Source: CAVQKZ01 sp963837325
Lineage (GTDB): Bacteria; Actinomycetota; Actinomycetes; Mycobacteriales; Jatrophihabitantaceae
Assembly (NCBI GenBank): GCA_963837325.1
Contig: CAWIMV010000001.1
Span: 2,790,001-2,854,000, forward strand
Direction: 5' to 3'
DNA: 64,000 bases
The notes beneath the pieces are model-generated. The model did not search any database. It was not told the origin of the DNA and worked only from the letters and a program-made list of their open reading frames with translations. Both the position numbers and the translations under genes were made by a program. How positions within the stretch are numbered: position 1 is the first letter of the stretch; each line of letters starts with the position of its first letter. This document shows, piece after piece, positions 41,987 through 50,481 of this stretch.

Positions 41987-42901
41987 TCACTGCTTCCCCT
42001 CTGTACCGGCCGAGCCCGGCTCGGATCCCGCGTCGCCCTCGGGGGCATGCGTATGGGCGTCGTCGGACTGTGACGTCTGCAGCGGCGCGTCGTGGGAACT
42101 GGTCGGCTGGGCCGAGGGCTTGTCCCGGCCGGGGCGATCGGAGTCGGATCCTCCGCGCCCGGCGGCGTAGGACGGAGCCGTGTCGCCACGCTCGATGGCC
42201 AGCCGCACGCCGATCTCGGTCGGCTCCCCGCTGCTGATCGAGTCCTGGGCCAACGTCTCGGCGTCGAAGAAGCCGGCGATCTGCCGCTCGATCTGCTTGA
42301 ACGAGCACAGCGGCGCACCTCGGCTGGGCAGCGGGCGCTGACCGGCCCGCAGGCTGCCGACCAGTGACTGGGCCGAATCGACCGTCTGGTTGTCGAAGTA
42401 CTCGTAGTTCACGGTGACAACCGGCGCGTAGTCGCACGCGGCCAGGCACTCGGCGTGCTCGAGGGTGATCAAGTTGTCGTCGGTGGTGGCTCCGTCGCGC
42501 TCGACGCCAAGGGTTTCGCGCAAGCCGGCCAGGATCTCGTCGCCGCCGAGCATCCCGCAGAGGGTGTTCGTGCAGACGCTGACGAGGTACTCACCAGTCG
42601 GGTGGCGCTTGTACATCGTGTAGAAGGTGACGACCGCAGACACCTGGGCCTTGGTGATGTTGAGGACGTCGGCGCAGAATGCGATCCCGTCGGCGGTGAC
42701 GTAACCCTGCTCGGACTGGACGAGATGCAGCAACGGCAGCAGGGCCGAACGCGACTGCCCCGGCGGATAGCGCCCGATGATCTGCGCGGCCTCGGCCCGG
42801 GTTTGCGGCCCGAACACCGACGGGTCGCCGGGCCGGTCGAGCTGGATGACCGAGGTGCGGAAGTTCTCCCGCCCGGCATCAGCGTTGGTTGGAAGGCTCA
42901 C
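41987..42901 (-). CDS. nuoE: NADH dehydrogenase I subunit E with long C-terminal tail
   Basis: A 304-residue subunit. The thioredoxin-like domain holds N1a ligands in VCTNTLCGMLGG and ECLAACDYAP and the N-terminal helical bundle. The last 90-100 residues are a hydrophilic tail rich in Ser, Asp, Gly, Pro and Thr, much longer than in most NuoE proteins and probably disordered. The GTG start overlaps the nuoD stop. Confidence 0.93.
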   Translation of the reverse strand: MSLPTNADAGRENFRTSVIQLDRPGDPSVFGPQTRAEAAQIIGRYPPGQSRSALLPLLHLVQSEQGYVTADGIAFCADVLNITKAQVSAVVTFYTMYKRHPTGEYLVSVCTNTLCGMLGGDEILAGLRETLGVERDGATTDDNLITLEHAECLAACDYAPVVTVNYEYFDNQTVDSAQSLVGSLRAGQRPLPSRGAPLCSFKQIERQIAGFFDAETLAQDSISSGEPTEIGVRLAIERGDTAPSYAAGRGGSDSDRPGRDKPSAQPTSSHDAPLQTSQSDDAHTHAPEGDAGSEPGSAGTEGKQ

Positions 42902-44214
42902 CGATCACAACCTCCCATCACTGGATCGATGGACGCGACGGAGGCGATGACGTCGGCGACCATGCCGCCAATGGCCATCGTGGCCGTGCCCTGCAGGTTG
43001 ATGAACGACGGCTCGCGGAAGTGAATGCGGTACGGACGGGTGCCGCCGTCGCTGACGACGTGCGCGCCGAGCTCCCCGCGCGGCGACTCGACCGCGGTGT
43101 AGACCTGACCCGGCGGCACCCGGAAGCCTTCGGTGACGAGCTTGAAGTGGTGGATCAGCGACTCCATCGAGCTGCCCATGATGTGCTGGATGTGTTCGAG
43201 CGAGTTGCCGAGGCCGTCTGGCCCCAGCGCGAGCTTGGCCGGCCAGGCGATCTTGGGGTCGTCGATCATCGTCGGTCCGGGCTCGAGCCGGTCGAGCACC
43301 TGCTCGACGATCTTCAACGACTCCCACATCTCAGCGACCCGCACGATGAACCGCGACCAGGAATCGCCCCGGTCGTCGGTCGGCACGTCGAAGTCGAACG
43401 TCTCGTAGCCGAGGTACGGCTCGGTCTTGCGCAGGTCCCACGGCAGCCCGGCGGCGCGCAGGATGGGCCCGGTGATGCCGAGTGCGATGCATCCCTCGAC
43501 GCCGATCCAGCCGACGTCCTTGAGCCGGTTGACCCAGATCGGCTGGCCCCGTAGCAGGCTGTCGATGCCCTTGAGCTCGACCTTCATCGCTTTGATCCAG
43601 TCGCGGATGAGTTCGTCGTAGTCGGGCGGCAGATCCTGGGCCACCCCGCCGGGCCGGACGTAGGCCGAGTTCATCCGCAGGCCGGTGATGCGCTCGAACA
43701 CGTCGAGGCAGCGCTCCCGAGCGCGGAAGCCGTTCGTCATCGCGGTCAGCGCGCCGAGTTCCATGCCGCCGGTGGCCAGCCAGACCCAGTGCGACGACAG
43801 TCGGTTGATCTCCATCATCAGGACGCGGATGAGCTGGGCGCGCGACGGCGCCTCGACACCGAGCAGCCGCTCGACGCTGAGGCAGTACACGGTCTCGTTG
43901 AAGAAGTTGGACAGGTAGTCGGCGCGGGTCAGGAAGGAAACGGCCTGGGTCCAGGTGCGGTACTCGGTGTTCTTCTCGATGCCGGTGTGCAGGTAGCCGA
44001 CCACTACGCGGGCGTCGGTGACCGTTTCGCCGTCGAGCTCGAGTGCCAGCCGCAGCACGCCGTGGGTGGACGGGTGCTGCGGGCCCATGTTGAGCACCAG
44101 CCGCTCGTCTTCGATCGGATCAGTTCCGACAACCTGGTCCCAGTCGCCGCCGGAGAGGTTGTAGACGCGTCCTTCGGTGGTGCGGCGCGACGGCGCGTAC
44201 GTCCCGTCAGTCAT
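42898..44214 (-). CDS. nuoD: NADH dehydrogenase I subunit D
   Basis: A 438-residue quinone-site subunit related to NiFe-hydrogenase large subunits. LNMGPQHPSTHGVLRL carries the quinone His, and GYLHTGIEKNTEYRTW, SVERLLGVEAP and the C-terminal MAIGGMVADVIASVASIDPVMGGCDR are all present. The ATG at 44214 is 40 bases after nuoC. Confidence 0.95.
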   Translation of the reverse strand: MTDGTYAPSRRTTEGRVYNLSGGDWDQVVGTDPIEDERLVLNMGPQHPSTHGVLRLALELDGETVTDARVVVGYLHTGIEKNTEYRTWTQAVSFLTRADYLSNFFNETVYCLSVERLLGVEAPSRAQLIRVLMMEINRLSSHWVWLATGGMELGALTAMTNGFRARERCLDVFERITGLRMNSAYVRPGGVAQDLPPDYDELIRDWIKAMKVELKGIDSLLRGQPIWVNRLKDVGWIGVEGCIALGITGPILRAAGLPWDLRKTEPYLGYETFDFDVPTDDRGDSWSRFIVRVAEMWESLKIVEQVLDRLEPGPTMIDDPKIAWPAKLALGPDGLGNSLEHIQHIMGSSMESLIHHFKLVTEGFRVPPGQVYTAVESPRGELGAHVVSDGGTRPYRIHFREPSFINLQGTATMAIGGMVADVIASVASIDPVMGGCDR

Positions 44215-44253
44215 CGCTGGCCTCGCTCATAGCTGGTTGCGCATTGTGGAAAG

Positions 44254-45003
44254 TCATCCGTAGGACCTCCGCTCGTCCGGAGGCGGGATGGTGGCGCCCT
44301 TGTACTGCACCGGAACTCCGCCGAGCGGGTAGTCCTTGCGCTGCGGGTGACCGACCCAGTCGTCCGGCATCATGATCCGAGTCAGGGCCGGGTGGCCGTC
44401 ATAGACGATGCCGAACAGGTCGTAGGTCTCGCGTTCCTGCCAGTCGGCCGTCGGGTACAGCCCGGTCAGCGACGGGACGTGCGGGTCGGCCACGCTGACC
44501 GCGACCTCGAGCCGCAGCCGACGGCGGTAGGTCATTGACGTCAGGTGATAGACCGAATGCAGGCGGTCGACGGCGCCCAGATAGTCGACGCCCGACACGC
44601 TCGAGCACAGCTCGAAGCGCAGCGCAGGATCGTTGCGCAAGGCTGTGGCGATCCCGATGAGGTGCGCGCGGTCGAGATGCAGGGTGAGCTCGCCGCGGTC
44701 GACCACGATCTTGCGGACGGCCTGGTCGAAGTCGCGGTACGCCGCCTGCAGGGCGTCGACCAACTCGTCGAAGTAGCTGCCGTAGGGGCGCTCTGCCGCG
44801 GGCGCGACCCACGGCTCGCGGACCAGGCCGCCGTACCCGCTTGTGTCGCCACCGGCCGTGACCCCGAACATCCCTCGCCGCGGCTGGCCGAACGGCGCAT
44901 CCGGGTCGGAACCGGCGCTGACCGAAACTGCCTGCGCGTGCGCGGCCGACTGGTCGGGTGCGGAGTCGGCCGGGACGGGACGCTCGCCGGTGCCCTCGGT
45001 CAT
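44254..45003 (-). CDS. nuoC: NADH dehydrogenase I subunit C
   Basis: A 249-residue 30-kDa subunit. The conserved YHLTSMTYRRRLRLEVAV and the C-terminal ERETYDLFGIVYDGHPALTRIMMPDDWVGHP are present. The first 75 residues are a variable acidic lead typical of actinobacteria. The ATG overlaps the nuoB stop by 4 bases. Confidence 0.94.
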   Translation of the reverse strand: MTEGTGERPVPADSAPDQSAAHAQAVSVSAGSDPDAPFGQPRRGMFGVTAGGDTSGYGGLVREPWVAPAAERPYGSYFDELVDALQAAYRDFDQAVRKIVVDRGELTLHLDRAHLIGIATALRNDPALRFELCSSVSGVDYLGAVDRLHSVYHLTSMTYRRRLRLEVAVSVADPHVPSLTGLYPTADWQERETYDLFGIVYDGHPALTRIMMPDDWVGHPQRKDYPLGGVPVQYKGATIPPPDERRSYG

Positions 45004-45539
45004 CGCCCGTACCTGATGCTCGAAGGGACGAGTTCGACCTTCTGATCAGCCAGCTTCGCCGCCCGCTTCGGGCCGAGCGGCTCGTTCATGATCTTGTGGT
45101 GCAGCTTGAGGATGGCATCGATGAGCATCTCCGGACGCGGCGGGCAGCCGGGCAGGTACATGTCCACCGGCACGATGTGGTCGACGCCCTGCACCACCGC
45201 GTAGTTGTTGAACATCCCGCCGGAACTGGCGCAGACACCCATGGCCAGGACCCACCGTGGTTCGGGCATCTGGTCGTAGATCTGGCGCAGCACCGGGCCC
45301 ATCTTCTGGCTCACCCGGCCGGCCACGATCATCAGGTCGGCCTGCCGCGGCGAGGCCCGGAACACCTCCATGCCGAAGCGCGCGGAGTCGAACCGCGGCG
45401 CGCCGAACGTCATCATCTCGATCGCGCAGCACGCCAGCCCGAACGTGGCCGGCCATAGCGACGACTTGCGGGTCCAGTTGACGAGCTTTTCGACGCTGGC
45501 CAGCAGGACGCCGTCAGGCAGCTTCTCCTCTAACCCCAT
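45000..45539 (-). CDS. nuoB: NADH dehydrogenase I subunit B
   Basis: A 179-residue subunit that binds cluster N2, the electron donor to quinone. The tandem cysteines CCAIEMM, GVCASSGGMF and YLPGCPPRPE are all in place. The ATG at 45539 is 3 bases after the nuoA stop. Confidence 0.95.
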   Translation of the reverse strand: MGLEEKLPDGVLLASVEKLVNWTRKSSLWPATFGLACCAIEMMTFGAPRFDSARFGMEVFRASPRQADLMIVAGRVSQKMGPVLRQIYDQMPEPRWVLAMGVCASSGGMFNNYAVVQGVDHIVPVDMYLPGCPPRPEMLIDAILKLHHKIMNEPLGPKRAAKLADQKVELVPSSIRYGR

Positions 45540-45542
45540 GGC

Positions 45543-45905
45543 TTAGTCCCAATCCAATCCGCCGCGGCGCCACACATAGGCGTAGGCGACGAACACCGTG
45601 ACGATGAACAGGATGATCTCGACCAACCCGAACAGGCCGAGCGCGCGATTCGCCACGGCGTAGGGGTAAAGGAAGATCGTTTCAATGTCGAAGACGATGA
45701 ACAGCATCGCCGTGAGGAAGTACTTGATCGGGAACCGGTGCGGGCCGAGCGGCTGTGGCGTCGGCTCGATGCCGCACTCGTAGAAGTCCAGCTTGGCCTT
45801 GTTGTAGCGGCGCGGCCCGACGAACGGCGCGATAACCACCGAGAAGGTTGCGAAGGCGAGCGCCAGCGCGAACAGCAGCACGATCGGCAGATAGGGCGCG
45901 AACAC
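45543..45905 (-). CDS. nuoA: NADH dehydrogenase I subunit A
   Basis: A 120-residue, three-helix membrane subunit with YECGIEPTPQPLGPHRFPIKYFLTA-type loop residues (the exposed Cys beside the quinone tunnel) and FIVFDIETIFLYP. The GTG start follows GAGAGAGGAG. The 88-base gap to menJ has no clear terminator, so nuoA may be read from the menJ promoter. Confidence 0.94.
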   Translation of the reverse strand: MFAPYLPIVLLFALALAFATFSVVIAPFVGPRRYNKAKLDFYECGIEPTPQPLGPHRFPIKYFLTAMLFIVFDIETIFLYPYAVANRALGLFGLVEIILFIVTVFVAYAYVWRRGGLDWD

Positions 45906-45993
45906 GGCGGCTACTCCTCTCTCGAGTGGAAGTCGATGGTGGCGGGCCGGACAAAGGCGGCACGCGCTGAAAAGGCTAGACGGTGCGCCATGG

Positions 45994-47310
45994 TCAGCGG
46001 ACTGCCGGGGTGAGGCGGGTCAGGACGTTGATGACCCGGTCGGAAACGTCGCCGTCGTGCGGGTCGGTGAGGTTGGCCAGCAGCTTGAGCACGAAGCGCA
46101 TCAGCGCAGGGTGGGGCAGGCCGTGCCGGGTGCAGGCCTGCATCACTTTCGGGTTCCCGATGAGCTTCACGAACACGCCACCCAGGCGGTAATACGCGCC
46201 CCATTCCTGCTGCATGCGCTTGGGATACGCGCTCAGCGCACGTTCCCGACTCGGCCCTTCGGGACGCGCCAGTGCCTGCACCACCGCTTCGGCGGCGAAC
46301 TTCCCCGATTCCATGGCGTAGGGGATGCCCTCGCCGTTGAACGGGTTAACCGAGCCGCCGGAATCGCCGACCAACAGCAATCCCCGTATGTAGTGCGGGG
46401 TGCGGTTGAAGCCCATGGGCAGGGCGGCGCCTCGGGTCGGGCAGGTTGCGTTCTGCTCGCGCAGGCCCCATTCCTCGGGTGTGTTGTCGAGCCAGGACTT
46501 CAGCATCGCGCGGTAATCGCTCTTGCCGAACCCGGCGCTGGTGCTCAACACGCCCAGCCCGGCGTTGACCGTGCCGTCCCCCATGCCGAAGATCCACCCG
46601 TAACCCGGCAGCAGGTCGGACTCGTTGGGCTTGCCGTCCCAGAGTTCCAGCCACGATTCCAGGTAGTCGTCGTGCGTCTTGGGGCTGGTGTAGTAGCGAC
46701 GCACGGCCACGCCCAGTGGGCGCTTGTCGTTGCGATGCACGCCCAGGCGCTGGGCCAGCCTGCCCGACACGCCTTCGCAGGTGAGCACCAGCGGCGCCCG
46801 GTACTCCACCGGCGCCTTGTCGGCCGTGTGGCCGGACACCCCGACGACCCGTCCGGTGTGATCGAGGACGGGCTCGGTGACTGTCGTCTGCTCGTGCAGG
46901 CGGGCGCCGGCCTTCACCGCCTGGTTGGCCAGCAATGCGTCGAGGTCGGCCCGTGGGCGTACCAGCCCGTACGCGGGGAAGCTGGTGAGTTCCGGCCACT
47001 GCAGGTGCAGCCGCTGGCCGCCGCCGATCACCCGCAGCCCGCGGTTGTGCAGCCAGCCCGCCTCCTGGCTGACGTCGATGCCCATGTCGATGAGCGCCCG
47101 GGTGCCGCGAGGCGTGAGGCCGTCGCCGCACACCTTCTCGCGGGGGAAGGTGGTCTTCTCGAGGATTACGACGTCGAGGCCGGCCGAGGCCAGCCAGTAC
47201 GCGGCGCTACTGCCCGAGGGGCCGGCACCCACCACGATGACGTCGGCGGTGTGGTGGGGGCCGGTGACGGGCTCGGGCTGGGGGCGGGCGACGGTTGCGG
47301 GCACGGTCAT
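45994..47310 (-). CDS. menJ: MenJ-type geranylgeranyl/menaquinone reductase (flavoprotein)
   Basis: A 438-residue FAD-dependent reductase with the dinucleotide motif VVGAGPSGSSAAYWLA, the family FPREKVCGDGLTPRG, and the second FAD motif GLLLVGDSGGSVNPFNGEGI. In mycobacteria MenJ saturates one isoprene unit of menaquinone, and its gene lies beside a polyprenyl synthase gene. Here it is upstream of nuoA on the same strand, with a polyprenyl synthase at the other end of the array. GGGAGG precedes the ATG at 47310. Geranylgeranyl reduction for another lipid remains possible. Confidence 0.88.
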   Translation of the reverse strand: MTVPATVARPQPEPVTGPHHTADVIVVGAGPSGSSAAYWLASAGLDVVILEKTTFPREKVCGDGLTPRGTRALIDMGIDVSQEAGWLHNRGLRVIGGGQRLHLQWPELTSFPAYGLVRPRADLDALLANQAVKAGARLHEQTTVTEPVLDHTGRVVGVSGHTADKAPVEYRAPLVLTCEGVSGRLAQRLGVHRNDKRPLGVAVRRYYTSPKTHDDYLESWLELWDGKPNESDLLPGYGWIFGMGDGTVNAGLGVLSTSAGFGKSDYRAMLKSWLDNTPEEWGLREQNATCPTRGAALPMGFNRTPHYIRGLLLVGDSGGSVNPFNGEGIPYAMESGKFAAEAVVQALARPEGPSRERALSAYPKRMQQEWGAYYRLGGVFVKLIGNPKVMQACTRHGLPHPALMRFVLKLLANLTDPHDGDVSDRVINVLTRLTPAVR

Positions 47311-47354
47311 CCGACCCTCCCGTCTCGTACGCTGCAGTAGGCGCTGTGAGACTT

Positions 47355-47370
47355 TGTGAACGTCTTCACG
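47355..47370 (-). promoter_or_regulatory. CRP-like operator upstream of menJ-nuo
   Basis: TGTGA-N6-TCACG is one mismatch from the CRP-family consensus TGTGA-N6-TCACA, which actinobacterial CRP homologues also use. It lies 45 bases before the menJ start, where a regulator could act on the promoter of the whole array. Confidence 0.45.
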
Positions 47371-47405
47371 AGCTGCACGTAACGAGTCTATTCTCGGCAT
47401 CCACG

Positions 47406-47421
47406 GGCCCGCACGTGGGCC
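47406..47421. terminator. Short GC hairpin after the MFS exporter gene
   Basis: GGCCC (47406-47410) and GGGCC (47417-47421) with a 6-base loop lie just after the stop of the exporter gene. The stem is short and there is no U-tract, so termination is possible but weak. Confidence 0.3.
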
Positions 47422-47430
47422 TGCCGCCCG

Positions 47431-48960
47431 TCAGTGGGTCGCGACGGCGGGCTCCTCTCGGGGCGCCGCGGCGGCAGCTTTCTGGGCCGCAGTGGGCCGG
47501 ACCAGGGCCAGCACCGCCAGCCCACCGACGATGCCGATCAGCCCGGCGACCAGGAACGCGGCCTGCACGCCCGCGACGGACGCGGCGTGCAGCGCATCGT
47601 CGAGTGACCGTTGCGCCGCGGCCGGGGCGCGATGCAGCAGCGCCGGTGCCTGCCCGCCCGCCAGTGCCTTCGCGACGCGACCCGCTTGGGGGACGCTGTG
47701 TGAAGTCAGCTCGCTCTGACCTCGGGCCGCGAACACGCTGCCGAGCGCGGCGATGCCGAACGCGAAGCCGAGCTGACGGGTGGTGTTCACCGCGCCGGCG
47801 GCCATGCCACCGCGTTGGGGATCGACGGCGGCCATCGCGGCCGAGCCCAGCGTGGGCGTGGCCAGCCCGACACCCAGGCCGATGACCACGAAGCACGGGA
47901 TCAACTGCGGCCAGCTCGCCGACCCGTGCACGAGCAGCGCACCGAGCAGGCCGCCCGCACCGATCAGCAACAGCCCGCCCCCGATGATCGGGCCGGGGTG
48001 CGAGTGGTGCAGGAAGCGCCCGATGATCGCCGATACCGCGAATGCGGCGATGGAGAGCGGCAAGCCGGTGAACCCAGCCTGGATCGGGCTCAGTCCGAGC
48101 ACGGACTGCAGCCAGATCGAGGTGTAGGTGAAGGAAGAGAACGCGGCGAAGGTCAGCAACAAGCCGCCGATGAGGATGCCCACGAACGACCGGTTATGCA
48201 GCAGCGCCAGGTCGAGCATCGGGTGAGAAGACTGCCTCTCGACGACGACGAAGACCGCCAGTGCGACCGCCGAGGCGAGCAGCGTCCCCCAGGCGCCGGT
48301 CGAGGCCCAGCCGTGTTCGTTGGCACGGATCAAGCCGTAAGTGGCGGCGGCTGCGGCCGCGGTGAACGTCAGCATGCCGAGCACGTCGACCTTGCTCTGT
48401 ACCGGCGCGTGCGCGTCGCGCAGGACCAGCACGCACAGGCCGATGGCGAGCGCGCTGATGGGCAGGTTCACGAAGAAGATCCAGCGCCAGGACAGGCCTT
48501 CGGTGAGTACGCCGCCGATGATCGGTCCGACGGCGGCCGCGGCGCCGGACACCGCCCCCCACATGCCGTAGGCGGTGCCGCGGTCACGCCCGGAATAGGA
48601 GCTGTTCAGCAACGCGAAGGTGGTTGCGAACATGGCGGCCGCCCCCACGCCCTGGACGGCGCGTGCGGCAATCAAGGCGGCGGCGTTCGGAGCGACCCCG
48701 CAGGCAAGGGAGGACGCTGCGAACAGCGCGAGCCCGGCGACATAGGCGCGGCGATGCCCGACCAGGTCGGCGATCGAACCGGTACCGAGCACCAGCGCGG
48801 CCAGCGTCAGTGCATACGCGTCGACAACCCATTGCAACGAGCCGAATGACGTCTTGAGTTCCTTGGCCATGTCGGGGAGGGCGACGTTCACGATCGTGAC
48901 GTCGATCAACAACATGAACGTGCCCAGACACACCGTGATCAGCGGTAACCACTTGCGCAT
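47431..48960 (-). CDS. EmrB/QacA-type MFS exporter (14 helices)
   Basis: A 509-residue DHA2-family proton-driven exporter with about fourteen transmembrane helices. Motif D1 LLIDVTIVNVALPDM is in helix 1, motif A GSIADLVGHRRAY in loop 2-3, and motif C near GAAAAVGPIIGGVLTE in helix 5. It is divergent from an Lrp-type regulator across 93 bases, which is probably its control gene. The substrate is not known. Confidence 0.93.
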   Translation of the reverse strand: MRKWLPLITVCLGTFMLLIDVTIVNVALPDMAKELKTSFGSLQWVVDAYALTLAALVLGTGSIADLVGHRRAYVAGLALFAASSLACGVAPNAAALIAARAVQGVGAAAMFATTFALLNSSYSGRDRGTAYGMWGAVSGAAAAVGPIIGGVLTEGLSWRWIFFVNLPISALAIGLCVLVLRDAHAPVQSKVDVLGMLTFTAAAAAATYGLIRANEHGWASTGAWGTLLASAVALAVFVVVERQSSHPMLDLALLHNRSFVGILIGGLLLTFAAFSSFTYTSIWLQSVLGLSPIQAGFTGLPLSIAAFAVSAIIGRFLHHSHPGPIIGGGLLLIGAGGLLGALLVHGSASWPQLIPCFVVIGLGVGLATPTLGSAAMAAVDPQRGGMAAGAVNTTRQLGFAFGIAALGSVFAARGQSELTSHSVPQAGRVAKALAGGQAPALLHRAPAAAQRSLDDALHAASVAGVQAAFLVAGLIGIVGGLAVLALVRPTAAQKAAAAAPREEPAVATH

Positions 48961-49018
48961 GTCGTCTCCCAGGTCGGCGGTTCTTCCCGCTCAGTTTCGT
49001 CCCAACCTCTGACCGAAG

Positions 49019-49046
49019 ACGCCAAGATATGGCGTGGGCGTAGATT
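49019..49046 (+). promoter_or_regulatory. Operator and -10 between exporter and Lrp genes
   Basis: ACGCCA-AGATA-TGGCGT (49019-49035) is a perfect 6-base inverted repeat with an AT centre, as favoured by Lrp/AsnC proteins. TAGATT (49041-49046) ends 7 bases before the GTG of the regulator gene, so that mRNA is probably leaderless. The repeat covers the -35 position, which suggests autorepression. Confidence 0.45.
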
Positions 49047-49053
49047 TCCTCCT

Positions 49054-50094
49054 GTGTCCGCGCAGCTCGTGTTGGATTCCGCCGCTATCGACGGCCTGGA
49101 TCGGCAATTGATCCGCGCATTGCAGCTGGCGCCGCGGGGCGCGTTCAGCGCCATCGCAGCCGAGTTGGGCGTGTCCGAGCAGACGGTGGCCCGTCGCTAC
49201 CGGCGACTGCGGCGCAGCGGCGTGCTGCGGGTGACCGGCGTGGTCGACCCGCGTGCGTTGGGTCAGAACGACTGGTTGTTGCGCGTGCGCTGCCGCCCGG
49301 GCGGCGCGAGCCAGCTGGGCGTGGCGCTCGCGCGGCGCGACGACGTCGCCTGGGTGACGATCAGCGCTGGCGGGTCCGAGGTGGTTTGTGCGCTGCGGTC
49401 CCGCTCCCAGGCCGAGCGCGACGATCTGCTCGTGGAGCGGCTGCCGCAGACGACGGCGGTACTGGGAATCGCTGCGAGCGTGATCCTGCACCGCTTCGTG
49501 GGTGGCAAGGCCTCCGATTGGGCCGGGCTGCGCGACGCCCTGAGCGCACGACAAGCCCGGCGCCTTTCGGCCACCCCAGCCTCCCCCGCCGGCGAAATCG
49601 CCACCCTTGAGCCGTCCGATCAAGTCCTGCTCGATCTGCTCGGTCGCGATGGCCGCACGAGCTACGCCGTACTCGCGCGAGCCGCTGGAATGAGTGAGGG
49701 CCGGGTCATCCGGCGGCTGGAGGTTTTGCAGTCCAGCGGCGCCTTGTACTTCGACGTCGATCTCGCCGCCAGCGCGCTCGGCAATCCGACGTCCGCCTAC
49801 CTCTGGCTAACCGTCGCCCCCGGGCACCTCGAGGCGGCCGGCAAAGCTCTGGCCGATCACCACGAGGTGCCTTTTGCCGCGGCGATCTCCGGCTCGGCGA
49901 ACCTCGTCGCGTCGGTGACGTGCCGGAGCTTGGAGCACCTATATACCTACGTGACCACCAACCTCGGTCCGCTGACCGGCGTGCAGGCGGTCGAAATCTC
50001 ACCCGTGCTCCGGAGGGTCAAACAAGCCGGCGCGTTGGTCGACGGCGACCGGTTGGCGCACCCCGAGCCACCGCGGCGACCGAAACCTACTTGA
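49054..50094 (+). CDS. Lrp/AsnC-family regulator with two Lrp units
   Basis: A 346-residue protein that is a tandem of two Lrp-like units. Each has an HTH (LDRQLIRALQLAPRGAFSAI with VSEQTVARRYRRL, then SDQVLLDLLGRDGRTSYAVL with MSEGRVIRRLEVL) followed by a RAM-type ligand domain (about 75-145 and 235-325). Such double Lrp proteins occur in actinobacteria beside transporters. The GTG at 49054 has no Shine-Dalgarno sequence. Its end overlaps the FKBP gene on the other strand by 8 bases. Confidence 0.88.
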   Translation: MSAQLVLDSAAIDGLDRQLIRALQLAPRGAFSAIAAELGVSEQTVARRYRRLRRSGVLRVTGVVDPRALGQNDWLLRVRCRPGGASQLGVALARRDDVAWVTISAGGSEVVCALRSRSQAERDDLLVERLPQTTAVLGIAASVILHRFVGGKASDWAGLRDALSARQARRLSATPASPAGEIATLEPSDQVLLDLLGRDGRTSYAVLARAAGMSEGRVIRRLEVLQSSGALYFDVDLAASALGNPTSAYLWLTVAPGHLEAAGKALADHHEVPFAAAISGSANLVASVTCRSLEHLYTYVTTNLGPLTGVQAVEISPVLRRVKQAGALVDGDRLAHPEPPRRPKPT

Positions 50095-50446
50095 CGTCGA
50101 GCAGGTCGATCACGAAGACGAGGGTGCGGCCCGACAACCGGTGGCCGGCGTCGGCCGGGCCGTAGGCCTTCTCCGGCGGGATGGTGAGCTGCCGCCGGCC
50201 GCCGACCTTCATGCCCGGTATGCCCTCCTGCCAGCCCTGGATCAGGCCTTGTAGGGGGAACTCGATCGACTCGCCCCGGTCCCAGGACGCGTCGAACTGC
50301 TTGCCCGAGCGGAACTCGACGCCGACGTAGTGCACCTCGACCGTGTCGCCGACCTTCGCCTCCGCGCCGACGCCGACGACAAGGTCCTCGATCACGAGAT
50401 CGGTCGGCGGCTCACCGTTCTGCTGTTCGATCACTGGTTTGGTCAT
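50087..50446 (-). CDS. FKBP-type peptidyl-prolyl isomerase
   Basis: A 119-residue cytoplasmic FKBP with VHYVGVEFRSGKQFDASWDR, FPLQGLIQGWQEGIPGMKVG and RRQLTIPPEKAYG, covering the whole domain and its active-site aromatics. No signal peptide is present. The ATG at 50446 begins MTKPVIEQQ. Two upstream in-frame Met codons are ignored because homology begins later. Confidence 0.93.
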   Translation of the reverse strand: MTKPVIEQQNGEPPTDLVIEDLVVGVGAEAKVGDTVEVHYVGVEFRSGKQFDASWDRGESIEFPLQGLIQGWQEGIPGMKVGGRRQLTIPPEKAYGPADAGHRLSGRTLVFVIDLLDVK

Positions 50447-50481
50447 TCGCCCATCCAACACGACGTGGCATTGTCGGCTGC

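Noticed and set aside
47815..48849. 344-codon ORF antisense to the EmrB-type exporter
   Set aside because: It is the reverse frame of transmembrane helices, rich in Gln, Arg and Asp, with no domain.
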